From: Candidatus Woesearchaeota archaeon
GTDB lineage: Archaea; Nanobdellota; Nanobdellia; Woesearchaeales; ARS49
Assembly: GCA_016203345.1 (NCBI GenBank)
Contig: JACQMZ010000033.1
Span: forward strand, 1 to 13,043
Reading direction: 5' to 3'
Length of the DNA stretch: 13,043 nt
The first letter of the stretch is position 1; the number at the start of each line of letters is the position of its first letter. The notes beneath the pieces are model-generated. The model saw nothing but the letters and a program-made list of their open reading frames with translations, was not told the DNA's origin and did no database searches. This document shows, piece after piece, positions 13,023 through 13,043 of this stretch. Both the position numbers and the translations under genes were made by a program.

Positions 13023-13043
13023 GGTAATGACGTAGTAAGACTC

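Overview
The window comes from an archaeon. The first gene encodes transcription factor B. The methionine aminopeptidase is type II. Several genes start about 27 nt downstream of archaeal TATA boxes with no leader, and the signal peptidase has the Ser/His-type motifs usual in archaea. The compact layout, short intergenic gaps and a DUF5658-like membrane protein would suit a DPANN-type lineage (for example Woesearchaeota-like), but that placement is inference from style, not from a phylogenetic marker.

Layout. Positions 48-1579 (+): TFB, a small cysteine-cluster membrane protein and a 76-aa unknown, probably one operon. Positions 1585-2216 (-): a VapBC-like toxin-antitoxin pair. Positions 2266-3644: a PDZ/DUF5658-like membrane protein (-) and a signal peptidase I-like protease (+), fired from a shared 83-bp bidirectional promoter. 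Positions 3661-4662 (-): a calcineurin-type metallophosphoesterase. Positions 4740-4938: a nested palindromic element lying between the two divergent core promoters. Positions 5004-5897 (+): map. Positions 5898-6068: a gap holding a second palindrome. Positions 6069-12804 (+): six genes with overlapping ends. Positions 12805-13043: an intergenic stretch with hairpins and no convincing gene.

The centre of interest is 6069-12804. Six consecutive genes form a complete bacterial-style Pup-proteasome system: a PafA-like ligase, an Mpa/ARC proteasomal ATPase, Dop, a Pup-like modifier ending in Gly-Gly-Gln, and bacterial-type proteasome beta (PrcB) and alpha (PrcA) subunits. All five gene junctions overlap by 1 or 4 nt, so the set looks translationally coupled. 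The expected working is this. Dop deamidates the C-terminal Gln of Pup. PafA ligates the resulting Glu to substrate lysines. The N-terminal coiled coil of Mpa captures the Pup tag and its pore loop threads the substrate. Its C-terminal Tyr-Leu docks on the alpha ring, and PrcB degrades the substrate. Dop can also remove Pup. Pupylation is described chiefly in Actinobacteria and some other bacteria; I do not know it as an established archaeal system. The proteins are not plain copies of the actinobacterial ones: Pup has a Pro/Gln-rich N-terminal extension, the ATPase carries an insertion of about 80 residues inside its AAA domain, and the ligase has altered active-site motifs plus a fresh 24-bp tandem duplication.
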